Assembly: GCA_022774755.1 (NCBI GenBank)
Contig: JALFLK010000011.1
Span: 1 to 64,000, forward strand
From: a bacterium
Lineage (GTDB): Bacteria > Bacillota > Clostridia > Oscillospirales > Acutalibacteraceae
Direction of reading: 5' to 3'
Length of the DNA: 64,000 bases
Shown here piece after piece: positions 24,066-33,498 of the stretch. Position 1 is the stretch's first letter, and each line of letters begins with the position of its first letter. The notes below the pieces were generated by a model. The model worked only from the letters and a program-made list of their open reading frames with translations, did not search any database and was not told the origin of the DNA. A program made the position numbers and the translations under genes.

Positions 24066-25994
24066 TTATCGTATTTCAAAACAAAGATTGTAATTCTGTT
24101 TTTCGCCGTTTAAGTATGCAGGGTGCTCCGTATCAACAAGACCCTCTGTGCGGTAGGGGCATACCTCATATTCGCTCATACCGCCTTTGGTGTCAAAGGG
24201 GTTGTTATTTCCCTCAATACCCAGAATTCCGCTTATTTTAAGGGTGTAGGTTCTGCCGCTTTCCACCTTCGTACCTTTAAGCTTAATTGTATGTTCTTCT
24301 TTCTCATCGCTTATCATACTGCTGCCCTCTCTGTAAGAGTACAGGGTTTCTCCGGTGGCTTTATCGGTAATTTCAAACAAAACGGAAGTAAAGTTGCGCC
24401 TGTATGAATCATTGTTATAGATTTTCAACGTCAGCTCCGAAAGCGAAGCGTCATTATCAAAGGTTATATCCTGGGTAAAAGCGTTTCTTTGGTCAACATC
24501 TACCAGATTAACTTCGGTAGATGCTGCGTTGCTGTCCATTGTGGTGTACTGAACCGGCGCCTGGGGCAATATGTTTACAAACAGAAGCAAAGCAGACAAT
24601 CCGCCGATAAATGCCAGCCTAAGCCAAATGGCACCTCTTTCTATATGCTCAAACCTTTTTGCTTTTTTGTTAATCCAAGGGTTGAGAAGAATAACCATCG
24701 CCGCAATGCAGACTACAAAAATCGTATTAAAAATATAGTCAAATTTGTCAAGTCCTACCGCTTCGGCAAAGTTTTTAAGGGAGCCGTATTTAAGCTGTGA
24801 GCGCTGAGAAACGTGGATAAACTTTGTCAAAAACAGCCTTGTGGCAAGACCTTTCTCGGACAAAACATTGTTTTTAAAGCCCACGAACAGCGCAAAGGCG
24901 ATTCCGGCAACCGAGTCAAGGAGAACAGCAACATTCATATATTTTCCCGAGGCAATTATAGCCAAAACCGAAAAAGGAGCTATGAAAATAATCCAATAGG
25001 TGTTAATGGGAACAGTGCAGAAAAACGCTGCCCAAACCAAAAAGCTGATGTATATGGGGGCTGTGAATTTTTCTTCATCTTTTACCTTGTGAACAAAACA
25101 GAAGATGCATATAGCAAGGTAAAGCCCAACAAACAGCACGATTTTTGTGCCTGCTTCCATTGTTCCGCTTATAAGCTGTTCTGTTGCGTCACGGCTTTGT
25201 GCGGAAAGGGCAAATTTGTACGCAGGGTCTCCTACAAACAAAAGCTTGCACACAAAAAACAGAATAAAACCGCTTGCAATTTTGCCGATTAAGGGGATAA
25301 TGCGCTTTTCACGCAAAGCTATCAGCGGAATCATAATAAATACGGCAAAGGTTTTAAGGGGCATCGCCAGCATAAAGAACAGCAGAAATTTTATTTGATT
25401 TTTTCTGTCGTTTCCCTTTAGGTAGTAATAAAAGCCAAGCAGAATCAGCAGAAGCCCAATTTCATCCACTTGTGCTACAACAAACGCCACCAAAAACAGC
25501 GCCATAGACGACATCGTAAGGAAAAATCCCAGTGCACGGTGTTCTTCCTTTGCGCCGATTAACTTCAGTATTTTATATACCGTAATGCCAATCAGCACCG
25601 AGCAAATAATGCCGAAGGTTTTGCACCACATCAGACACCACGCCGAGCCTACATAGTCCACATGGAAAATACTGCTCAGCAAAAATATCGGCAAATTCCA
25701 AATGCCGTAGATTACATATATCAGTATTTCATAGTTAGCCGCATAGTTTGTGCCGGCGTTTTGAATTGTATAATCGTAAAAATTTAAAAAGTTTCCGCTG
25801 AACAGAGCCTTCAAAAACAAAACCGAGTTGTCAAAGGTGTTTAGCATATCCATATAAAGGAAAATTACCGCAGAAAAAGCAAGTATGCAGAATAAAATTA
25901 TCCACTCAATATAGCTTTTTCTCTTTTTAAGAATGCGGGATTCCATTGAAGCCGAAAAGTCCAGCTTACCGACCAACCGTTTTACCTTACTCAA
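24066..25994 (-). CDS. Large polytopic membrane protein, glycosyltransferase-C-like
   Basis: A 642-residue membrane protein. TTG 25994 is chosen because CGGGAGG precedes it. The longer frame from 26072 lacks such a site. About twelve hydrophobic helices occupy residues 30-475, with an extracytoplasmic loop after the first helix (NTFDNSVLFLKALFSG, then YDYTIQNAGTNYAANY). The topology is like GT-C sugar transferases using lipid-linked donors, but the D/E-rich catalytic motif is not obvious, so the call is cautious. Residues 480-642 form a soluble extracytoplasmic beta-rich domain (TQDITFDNDASLSELTLKIY). Confidence 0.6.
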   Translation of the reverse strand: MSKVKRLVGKLDFSASMESRILKKRKSYIEWIILFCILAFSAVIFLYMDMLNTFDNSVLFLKALFSGNFLNFYDYTIQNAGTNYAANYEILIYVIYGIWNLPIFLLSSIFHVDYVGSAWCLMWCKTFGIICSVLIGITVYKILKLIGAKEEHRALGFFLTMSSMALFLVAFVVAQVDEIGLLLILLGFYYYLKGNDRKNQIKFLLFFMLAMPLKTFAVFIMIPLIALREKRIIPLIGKIASGFILFFVCKLLFVGDPAYKFALSAQSRDATEQLISGTMEAGTKIVLFVGLYLAICIFCFVHKVKDEEKFTAPIYISFLVWAAFFCTVPINTYWIIFIAPFSVLAIIASGKYMNVAVLLDSVAGIAFALFVGFKNNVLSEKGLATRLFLTKFIHVSQRSQLKYGSLKNFAEAVGLDKFDYIFNTIFVVCIAAMVILLNPWINKKAKRFEHIERGAIWLRLAFIGGLSALLLFVNILPQAPVQYTTMDSNAASTEVNLVDVDQRNAFTQDITFDNDASLSELTLKIYNNDSYRRNFTSVLFEITDKATGETLYSYREGSSMISDEKEEHTIKLKGTKVESGRTYTLKISGILGIEGNNNPFDTKGGMSEYEVCPYRTEGLVDTEHPAYLNGEKQNYNLCFEIR

Positions 25995-26218
25995 ACTTTG
26001 CCTCCCGAATAAAGCGAAAAAATCGTTGTAGTTTTTAAAAATTAACATTTTTAACCAAGTAAAATATATCATTTACCGCCTTGAATGTCAATATTCGCAC
26101 CGCTTTGTAATCTTTTGTAAATTGACCGTAATTTACATATTTTTCACCTTTTATTGTTGTCAAAAACAGGGATATATTATATAATTTATCGTTGAAAAGA
26201 TATTGCAGGAGTGATTTT

Positions 26219-26689
26219 ATGGTTATTGAAAGAGCTACCGAAAGGGACATAAAGGGAATCAACAATTTGCTTCGGCAGGTACTTGAGATTCACCACAAGG
26301 GAAGACCGGATTTGTTCAAAAGCAACGCTAAAAAATACACCGATGCACAGCTTGCCGAAATATTAAAGGATGACAGCCGTCCGATTTTTGCGGCAAAGGA
26401 TTCTTCGGGAAATGTAGTCGGTTATGCCTTTTGTATGTTTGTTGAACATAAAAACGACAATATAATGCAGGATGTGAAAAGCCTGTATATAGACGATTTG
26501 TGCGTTGATGAAGGCGCAAGGGGAATGCATATCGGCAAGGCTTTGTTTGAATATGTTAAGGATTTTGCCGAAAAGGAGAATTGCTACAATATTACACTTA
26601 ATGTATGGGGCTGTAACGAGTCTGCAAAGAGGTTTTACGAAAAGTGCGGACTTAAACCCCAGAAAATATGTATGGAAACGATTTTGTGA
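26219..26689 (+). CDS. GNAT-family N-acetyltransferase
   Basis: A 156-residue acetyltransferase. ATG 26219 follows GCAGGAG. Motif A reads IDDLCVDEGARGMHIGKALFEYVKDFA near residue 95, the acetyl-CoA pyrophosphate loop, and WGCNESAKRFYEKCGL near 140 is motif B. The N-terminal MVIERATERDIKGINNLL is typical of RimI-like enzymes. The substrate is unknown. It is transcribed alone ahead of purL, with a 158-base gap that has no clear terminator. Confidence 0.88.
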   Translation: MVIERATERDIKGINNLLRQVLEIHHKGRPDLFKSNAKKYTDAQLAEILKDDSRPIFAAKDSSGNVVGYAFCMFVEHKNDNIMQDVKSLYIDDLCVDEGARGMHIGKALFEYVKDFAEKENCYNITLNVWGCNESAKRFYEKCGLKPQKICMETIL

Positions 26690-26847
26690 GCACAGTAAAA
26701 ATAATCGGTGCACGAGAATTTGTGCAGAAAAATGTACGGTATGAAGAAATATGTGCTGTATATAGTTTTATAATTCTAATTGAAAAATAAAAAGATGCTT
26801 TACTATGATAAAATACAAAGTAAGATTTTTTTCGGGAGGCAGTAATT

Positions 26848-29800
26848 ATGTCACAGGTATTTCGGATTTTTGTAGAAAAGCGAAAAGGCTTCGATGTGCT
26901 TGCAAAGCAGACTTTATGGGATATTCGCCACAATTTGGGTATGAAATCCGTTGAAGATTTGCGCTATATCAACAGGTACGATATTTCGGGTCTTTCAAAG
27001 GAAGATTTTGACAAGGCGAAGAATATAATTTTGTCCGAGCCTAATCAGGACGTTGTTTACGAAGAAACCCTGCCTGTTGAAGCCGGCTGGAGAATTTTTG
27101 CAATGGAATATCTGCCGGGACAGTACGACCAAAGGGGAGACTCCGCAGAACAATGCACACAGCTTTTAACGCAAAAGGAACGCTGTAAGGTGCTTACCGC
27201 AAGAGTGATTGTGTTAAAGGGCGAAATTACCGACGAAGAGCTCCGTAAGATTGAAGAATACCTGATTAACCCGGTAGAGAGCCGTCTTGCTTCTTTGGAC
27301 AAGCCCGAATCTCTTGATATTCCTGCTGAAATCCCCGAAAATGTAAAGACAGTCGAGGGCTTTATTAAGTGGAATGACGGTGAGATGAAAAGCTACTTTA
27401 AGTCAATGGGCTTTGCAATGACTCTTTCTGACCTTGAATTCTGCCGTGATTATTTTCGTGATACCGAACACCGTGACCCTACCGTTACCGAGCTTAGGGT
27501 TATTGATACATACTGGTCCGACCACTGCCGTCACACAACATTTTTAACAAGGCTTGATAAAATTGAAATAGAGAAAAGCGCACTTGGCTCGGTTATCCAA
27601 AACGCTTTGAATGCTTATTATGATGCAAGAGAAGAAATTTACGGAAAAGATACGGAAAAAAATGTTTCTCTTATGGATATGGCGCTTGCAGGAATGAAAC
27701 TCCTTAAAAAGAGAGGGCTTATTCCCGATTTGGACGAAAGCGAAGAAATCAACGCCTGTTCCATAGAGGTTCCCGTAACGATAGACGGCAAAACCGAAAA
27801 ATGGCTTGTTCAGTTTAAGAACGAAACCCACAACCACCCTACGGAAATAGAACCCTTCGGCGGTGCGGCTACCTGTTTGGGAGGTGCAATCCGTGACCCC
27901 CTTTCAGGCAGAAGCTATGTATATCAGGCTATGCGAGTTACAGGCTCCGGCGACCCTACATTACCCTTTAAGGACACTATGAAGGGCAAGCTCCCTTCAA
28001 GAAAAATCACAACGGGCGCAGCGCAGGGATACAGCTCCTACGGTAACCAAATCGGACTTGCAACAGGTCAGGTTACGGAGCTTTACGATAAAGGCTATGT
28101 TGCAAAGAGAATGGAAATCGGCGCAGTAATCGGAGCTTCTCCGAAGGAAAATGTTGTTAGAGAAGTACCTGCCCCAGACGATGTAATCGTGCTTTTGGGC
28201 GGTCGTACAGGCCGTGACGGATGCGGCGGCGCAACCGGCTCTTCAAAGGCTCACACGATGGATTCTATCGAAACCTGCGGAGCAGAGGTGCAGAAGGGTA
28301 ATCCCCCTACAGAGAGAAAAATCCAGCGTTTGTTCAGAAAGAGCACTGTATCCAAGCTGATTAAACGCTGTAACGACTTCGGCGCAGGCGGCGTGTGCGT
28401 TGCAATCGGCGAGCTTGCCGACGGACTTGCAATCGACCTTGATAAGGTTACAAAGAAATATGAGGGACTTGACGGAACAGAGCTTGCAATCTCCGAAAGT
28501 CAGGAGAGAATGGCGGTCGTTCTGGACAAAGCCGATGTAGAAAAATTTATTAAAGAAGCAGAAAAAGAAAATCTCGAGGCTACCGCTGTTGCCGTTGTTA
28601 CCGAAAGCCCACGCCTTAAAATGCAGTGGAGAGGCGACACAATCGTCGATTTAAGCCGAGAGTTCCTTAACACAAACGGCGTTACACAGGTTGCAGACGC
28701 ATATATTACGGCTCCTAAGGCGGAGGATTGCTACAGAAACTCTTGTCCTGCTGTTTTGAAGGATATGCCCCTTGAAAAAGCCTTTGAAGAAAACCTTTCA
28801 AGGCTTGAGGTTTGCTCTCAAATCGGTTTAAGCGAGCGTTTTGACGCATCAATCGGAGCTTCTACGGTAATAATGCCTTTCGGAGGAAAAACTCAGCTTA
28901 CTCCGCAGGAGGCAATGGCGGCAAAGATTCCCCTTGAAAAAGGAGAAACCGACGACGCAACTGCAATGAGCTTCGGCTATATTCCCGGCGTTTCACGCTG
29001 GAGTCCTTTCCACGGCTCCGCTTATGCGGTTGTTGAGTCCCTGTCAAAGCTTTTGGCAATAGGCGCATATCCACTTAAGGCAAGACTTACATTCCAGGAA
29101 TATTTTGAACGCCTGATGGCTGACCCGAAACGCTGGGGCAAGCCTGCGGCGGCGCTTTTGGGCGCAATGGAGGCTCAGATACAGCTTGGTATTCCGTCAA
29201 TCGGCGGAAAGGACAGTATGTCGGGAACATTCGAGGATATTGACGTACCTCCCACACTTGTAAGCTTTGCAGTTGCAATGACAAAGGCTTCAAAAACTAT
29301 TTCGGCAGAATTCAAAAAGTCGGGCTCAAGGGTAATTTATGTTCCCGTGCCGGAAAATAAAGAAACCTTAATGCCCGATTGGGATAAACTTAAGGATATG
29401 TATAACGCCGTTTACGCTCTGATGGAGGAGGGCAAGGTGCTTTCCGCCTCGGTAGTTAAAGAGGGCGGTGTTTCCGCAAGCGTGTGCAAGGCTTGCTTCG
29501 GCAACAAGCTGGGCTTTGAATTTGCAAAAGAGCTTAGCTTTGAGGAGCTGTTTGCTCCTCTTTCAGGCTCTCTTGTTTTAGAGCTTGCACAGGGTGCAGA
29601 GCTTGAAGACGGCGTGCTTTATTACGAGTTAGGTGAAACACTTGATGAAGAAAAAATTAAAATCGGCGAAAAAGAATTTGCGCTTGATACTCTCGTTGAA
29701 AAGTGGACTGCTCCGCTTGAAAAGGTGTTCCCTACCAAAGCGGAATGCCCGAAAATGGAAACAAGCGGAAGCCTGTATTCAGAGCGAAATACAAAAGCGC

Positions 29801-30615
29801 CTGCAATAAAAACCGCAAAGCCTACTGTGTTTATTCCTGTTTTCCCGGGAACAAACTGCGAGGTTGACACAGCAAGAGCCTTTGAAAAAGCAGGGGCAAA
29901 CGCAGAGCTTTTGATTGTTAAAAACCTTACCCCGGCTCACATTGAAGAAACAATCGAGCAGATGGAAAAGCTCATTAAAAAATCTCAGATGATTATGTTG
30001 CCCGGCGGTTTCTCAGGCGGCGACGAGCCTGACGGTTCCGGTAAATTTATCGCAACAACCTTCAGAAATCCCAGAATTTCCAACGCCGTAAACGAGCTTC
30101 TTAAAAACCGTGACGGTCTTATGCTGGGTATCTGCAACGGATTCCAGGCACTTATCAAGCTTGGCCTTGTGCCTTTCGGCGAAATTGTTGATATTGAGCC
30201 CACTTACCCCACATTGACCTTTAACACCGTAGGCAGACATATTTCTCATATGGCTTACACTCGTGTAACCTCCGTCAAATCGCCTTGGTTTGCAAATGTT
30301 AATGCAGGCGATGTGTTCGCCGTTCCCGTTTCTCACGGTGAGGGCAGATTTATGGCTGACGAAGAAACCGTTAAAAAGCTCTTTGCAAACGGTCAGGTTG
30401 CTACTCAGTATGTGGATTTACAGGGCAGCCCCAGCGACGATATTGCCTTTAATGTCAACGGCTCAATAAGCGCAATCGAGGGTATTACCTCTCCCGACGG
30501 AAGAGTTTTGGGCAAAATGGGACACAGTGAAAGAAAGGGCGACAACCTTTATAAAAATGTCCCCTTTAACAAAGACCAAAAAATCTTTGAAAGCGGCGTA
30601 GAGTACTTTAAATAA
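26848..30615 (+). CDS. purL: Phosphoribosylformylglycinamidine synthase, single-chain
   Basis: A 1255-residue enzyme of purine synthesis that converts FGAR to FGAM with glutamine and ATP. It is the large single-chain form. An N-terminal substrate-adaptor domain (1-200) is followed by two FGAM synthase halves: YWSDHCRHTTF near residue 228, NETHNHPTEIEPFGGAATC near 327 and KDSMSGTFEDIDVPPTLVSF near 795. The C-terminal glutamine amidotransferase (from about 990) has PGTNCEVDTARAF and the nucleophile Cys in MLGICNGFQALI, with SHGEGRF nearby. No purine riboswitch was recognised in the 158 bases upstream. Confidence 0.96.
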   Translation: MSQVFRIFVEKRKGFDVLAKQTLWDIRHNLGMKSVEDLRYINRYDISGLSKEDFDKAKNIILSEPNQDVVYEETLPVEAGWRIFAMEYLPGQYDQRGDSAEQCTQLLTQKERCKVLTARVIVLKGEITDEELRKIEEYLINPVESRLASLDKPESLDIPAEIPENVKTVEGFIKWNDGEMKSYFKSMGFAMTLSDLEFCRDYFRDTEHRDPTVTELRVIDTYWSDHCRHTTFLTRLDKIEIEKSALGSVIQNALNAYYDAREEIYGKDTEKNVSLMDMALAGMKLLKKRGLIPDLDESEEINACSIEVPVTIDGKTEKWLVQFKNETHNHPTEIEPFGGAATCLGGAIRDPLSGRSYVYQAMRVTGSGDPTLPFKDTMKGKLPSRKITTGAAQGYSSYGNQIGLATGQVTELYDKGYVAKRMEIGAVIGASPKENVVREVPAPDDVIVLLGGRTGRDGCGGATGSSKAHTMDSIETCGAEVQKGNPPTERKIQRLFRKSTVSKLIKRCNDFGAGGVCVAIGELADGLAIDLDKVTKKYEGLDGTELAISESQERMAVVLDKADVEKFIKEAEKENLEATAVAVVTESPRLKMQWRGDTIVDLSREFLNTNGVTQVADAYITAPKAEDCYRNSCPAVLKDMPLEKAFEENLSRLEVCSQIGLSERFDASIGASTVIMPFGGKTQLTPQEAMAAKIPLEKGETDDATAMSFGYIPGVSRWSPFHGSAYAVVESLSKLLAIGAYPLKARLTFQEYFERLMADPKRWGKPAAALLGAMEAQIQLGIPSIGGKDSMSGTFEDIDVPPTLVSFAVAMTKASKTISAEFKKSGSRVIYVPVPENKETLMPDWDKLKDMYNAVYALMEEGKVLSASVVKEGGVSASVCKACFGNKLGFEFAKELSFEELFAPLSGSLVLELAQGAELEDGVLYYELGETLDEEKIKIGEKEFALDTLVEKWTAPLEKVFPTKAECPKMETSGSLYSERNTKAPAIKTAKPTVFIPVFPGTNCEVDTARAFEKAGANAELLIVKNLTPAHIEETIEQMEKLIKKSQMIMLPGGFSGGDEPDGSGKFIATTFRNPRISNAVNELLKNRDGLMLGICNGFQALIKLGLVPFGEIVDIEPTYPTLTFNTVGRHISHMAYTRVTSVKSPWFANVNAGDVFAVPVSHGEGRFMADEETVKKLFANGQVATQYVDLQGSPSDDIAFNVNGSISAIEGITSPDGRVLGKMGHSERKGDNLYKNVPFNKDQKIFESGVEYFK

Positions 30616-30657
30616 AGTAAACTAAATCTATGTATCCTTATGCAAAAATGCATAAAA

Positions 30658-30682
30658 AAAGGGGCGGAGTTTTCCGCCCTTT
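30658..30682 (+). terminator. Intrinsic terminator of purL
   Basis: GGGCGGA (30662-30668) pairs with TCCGCCC (30673-30679), A-rich before and TTTA after. Confidence 0.75.
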
Positions 30683-30852
30683 ATGTGTATCTGCTTTCCA
30701 AAAAGTCCGTGGCATTTCAAAGCTTTTGAGTTTAGAAATACAAAGCCGTAAGCATATTTTGAAAAATGCAGTTTTTTTGTTTGTTGAAATTTATTGTTCC
30801 GAATAGTATAATATTCCGGTAAAACAACGCAGATAATATTCCGCAAACAACC

Positions 30853-31758
30853 TTACAGCATTGCGCCCAGGCACAACAGGGGCAGGAGGCGCTTGTATTC
30901 ATCGTCAAAATCAGACAAAGGCAGTGGATTTTTGCCCATACCTATTTCAACGGTAAAGGCGCACTTGCCGAAATATTCTATAAACCAGTCCTTAAATCCT
31001 CCGCCAACTGCAAGCCCGTTGGGTGCACTGACCTTGTATCCTGTGCAATCTGCCAGAATTTCCGCTGTAAGACGGCTGTTTTCAGGTGTGCGGTTGCCAA
31101 AATCATAGTATATTTCACGACCTTGACTGTGGAATGCAAAGGCTTTTGCAAAATTCTCTTTTCTGCAAAAATCGGCAATCGCCTTTGTTTCGGGCTCGCT
31201 TTCGGGAGCTTTTCCGCCGTAGCGTGTTGGCGCAGGCTTAGTGATGCCGTTTTTAATTTCAAGCCGTTTCAGCTTTTTCCACCCTGCGTTAAAATTATGG
31301 TTAATATCAACCCCTCCGGCATTAGCCTGCCAGTGTGAAGTGTCCTTAGAAACGGAGTCCACAAAGCGTTTGTTTTTTTCTGCACCGGAGCTTCCCTTAA
31401 GCTGAATTTCAACGCCGTCGGGGTTTACACAGGGGATAATGCACAGCCCTTTTGCTTTAAGAAAATCGTACATTCTAAAGCACAGGATGTCCCGATTTTT
31501 CTCAATAGAAATGGCACATTTCTCTAAAAATCTGAGCAAAATAAGGCTTGTAAGCCATTCCATACCGTGAAACGCTCCTGCATAGAGAGTTTTGCTTTGA
31601 TCGCTCCCTATTGAATAGGCGTATATGGGGCGGCCGCAAAGGCTTTTGCCAATGTTTTGTCTTTTTATAAAGGGATACTTTTGAGTAAGCGTATCCTCCC
31701 ATATCAGGCGTGTTTCAAAGTCAGGCAGACGGTTGTAATCGTTTGTATATGTATTCAA
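30853..31758 (-). CDS. M14-family zinc carboxypeptidase
   Basis: A 301-residue metallopeptidase with no signal peptide. Zinc ligands H64 and E67 lie in GAFHGMEWLTS, and the third histidine is in AFAFHSQGREIYYDFG near residue 210. GGVDINHNFNAGW near 150 carries the substrate-binding Asn of M14 enzymes, and the general base Glu is in FTVEIGMGKNPL near 275. Relatives cleave gamma-D-glutamyl-diaminopimelate bonds in peptidoglycan peptides. The cytoplasmic location suggests peptide recycling, which is inference. It is divergent from the Nudix gene, which starts 26 bases away. Confidence 0.88.
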   Translation of the reverse strand: MNTYTNDYNRLPDFETRLIWEDTLTQKYPFIKRQNIGKSLCGRPIYAYSIGSDQSKTLYAGAFHGMEWLTSLILLRFLEKCAISIEKNRDILCFRMYDFLKAKGLCIIPCVNPDGVEIQLKGSSGAEKNKRFVDSVSKDTSHWQANAGGVDINHNFNAGWKKLKRLEIKNGITKPAPTRYGGKAPESEPETKAIADFCRKENFAKAFAFHSQGREIYYDFGNRTPENSRLTAEILADCTGYKVSAPNGLAVGGGFKDWFIEYFGKCAFTVEIGMGKNPLPLSDFDDEYKRLLPLLCLGAML

Positions 31759-31784
31759 AATATCATCTCCGAGGGGTGTAGTAT

Positions 31785-32330
31785 ATGGAATTAACAGAGA
31801 AAACCTTAAACAGCAAGACCGTCTTTGACGGCAGAATTTTAAAAATTATGGTTGACGACATTGAACTTCCCAACGGGCACAAGTCAAACCGAGAGGTTGT
31901 GGGGCATCCGGGGGGAGTGTGCGTAGCCGCTTTGGATGAGGATAATTACCTTTACTTTGTTAAGCAGTACAGGTACCCTTATCACGAGGTTGTAACGGAA
32001 CTGCCTGCCGGAAAGCTTGAAAAGGGGCAGACGCCCTTGGAAAACGGCAAGCGTGAGCTTAAGGAGGAAGTAGGCGCAGAGGGCTATTCATACATTTCTC
32101 TGGGCCAGCTTTATCCGTCGCCGGGATATACACAGGAGATTATTCATCTTTACGCCTGCCGAATAAAATCTATCGGCAGTCAGAACCCCGATGAGGACGA
32201 ATTTTTGAATGTAGAGAAAATCCATATTGATAAAGCCGTTGAAATGGTGCTGAATAATCAGCTCCCCGACGCAAAAACTCAGACGGCTGTGCTCAAGCTT
32301 GCAATGCTTTTAAAAAGCGGAAAAATCTAA
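31785..32330 (+). CDS. Nudix hydrolase, ADP-ribose pyrophosphatase type
   Basis: A 181-residue hydrolase. The Nudix box spans residues 77-99: a G followed by KLEKGQTPLENGKRELKEE and VGAE, matching Gx5Ex7REUxEExGU. The proline-tyrosine about 15 residues later (YPSPGYTQE) is diagnostic of ADP-ribose pyrophosphatases. It hydrolyses ADP-ribose to AMP and ribose phosphate with Mg. It is followed by ribF after 19 bases, probably in one transcript. Confidence 0.92.
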   Translation: MELTEKTLNSKTVFDGRILKIMVDDIELPNGHKSNREVVGHPGGVCVAALDEDNYLYFVKQYRYPYHEVVTELPAGKLEKGQTPLENGKRELKEEVGAEGYSYISLGQLYPSPGYTQEIIHLYACRIKSIGSQNPDEDEFLNVEKIHIDKAVEMVLNNQLPDAKTQTAVLKLAMLLKSGKI

Positions 32331-32349
32331 GAACGGTTATTTTAATATT

Positions 32350-33264
32350 ATGCAGATTTTTGAACATATAGTACCTATAACTGAATATACTGCGGTGGCG
32401 CTGGGCTTTTTTGACGGCGTACATTCAGGCCACAGAGCCGTCATTGACAGGGCGGTAAGCTGTAAAAAACAGGGCTTATGCCCAGTTGTTATGACTTTCT
32501 CAGAAAGCCCACGGAGCATTCTAAGCGGAAAAACAGGGGATATGCTCCAGACTAACCAAGAAAAATGCCGAATGCTTGAAACAATAGGTGTGGAAAAGCT
32601 GTTTTTGGAAGATTTTGACCGCATCCGCCGCCTTTCGCCCGAAGCGTTTGTCAGAGAAATTATTGTAGAAAAGCTGAACGCAAAGGAAGTGTTCTGCGGA
32701 TTTAACTATCATTTCGGCAAAAACGGCGCAGGAAACGGAGAAACACTTGTTAAACTGTGCGAAAAATTCGGCGTTAAGGCACAGGTTATACCTCCCGTTA
32801 CCGTTGACGGCAGAGTGGTTTCTTCAACAGAAATCCGCAGCTTGCTTAAAAACGGGAAGATTAAAGAGGCAAACAGGCTTTTAGGCTATGATTTCAGCAT
32901 TTCACAGGAGGTTATCCACGGCAACCATATAGGCAAGGATATGGGTTTCCCCACAATTAACCAGCGGACGAAAAGCGGCGTGATTCTGCCGAAGTTCGGC
33001 GTTTACGCTTCTCTTGCAGAGTTTGACGGAGAAAAATATTTCGGCGTAACAAATGTGGGCGTTAAGCCGACTATCGGAAAATACGAGCCCTTGTACGAAA
33101 CCTGGATGCCAGATTACAAGGGCGGAGATTTGTACGGAAAAACCGTGACGGTTGCGCTTAAAGGCTTTATAAGACCCGAGCGAAAATTCGAGAGCCTTGA
33201 TGAGCTGAAAAAAACCGTTCTCCAAAACGGGGAACAGGCAAGGCAAATGATAAATTTAGGCTGA
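32350..33264 (+). CDS. ribF: Bifunctional riboflavin kinase/FAD synthetase
   Basis: A 304-residue enzyme that makes FMN and then FAD. The N-terminal adenylyltransferase domain has ALGFFDGVHSGHRAVI (residues 17-32) with the HxGH-like nucleotide motif, and SSTEIRSLLKNGKI near 158 with the ISSTxIR signature. The C-terminal kinase domain has GKDMGFPTINQ near 194 and GVTNVGVKPTIG near 233. No RFN riboswitch precedes it. ATG 32350 has only a weak ribosome binding site, so coupling to the Nudix gene is likely. Confidence 0.95.
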   Translation: MQIFEHIVPITEYTAVALGFFDGVHSGHRAVIDRAVSCKKQGLCPVVMTFSESPRSILSGKTGDMLQTNQEKCRMLETIGVEKLFLEDFDRIRRLSPEAFVREIIVEKLNAKEVFCGFNYHFGKNGAGNGETLVKLCEKFGVKAQVIPPVTVDGRVVSSTEIRSLLKNGKIKEANRLLGYDFSISQEVIHGNHIGKDMGFPTINQRTKSGVILPKFGVYASLAEFDGEKYFGVTNVGVKPTIGKYEPLYETWMPDYKGGDLYGKTVTVALKGFIRPERKFESLDELKKTVLQNGEQARQMINLG

Positions 33265-33407
33265 TGCCTTTGGCATATCCTTTGGCGTATATTGAATACG
33301 GTTTGCAAGTGACGGCGTTTAAGCAGTCACTTGTTTTTGCATTTTGAAAACTAAAATTTCTAATCAACGCAAAGTCCTGATTATGGTGCAACACAAATTG
33401 TAAAATG

Positions 33408-33443
33408 AAAGTACAAAGCAAAGTACAAAGCAAAGTACAAAGG
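33408..33443 (+). repeat. Three tandem 12-base repeats
   Basis: The unit AAAGTACAAAGC (last copy ending in G) is repeated three times directly upstream of the next gene, followed by two diverged units. The gap 33265-33498 otherwise shows no gene. The repeats could affect promoter spacing or be polymerase slippage products. Confidence 0.75.
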
Positions 33444-33498
33444 GCAAGTTACAAAGGTCAGTTACAATGCCTGTTGAAAAGAGAGGGCGGTAATATTT

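Noticed and set aside
24813-25292. A 159-codon plus-strand frame opposite the polytopic membrane protein
   Set aside because: It is antisense to a long membrane protein gene; its high Lys/Asn/Cys content is typical of shadow frames.
30628-30846. A minus-strand 72-codon frame after purL
   Set aside because: It runs through the purL terminator and has no ribosome binding site.
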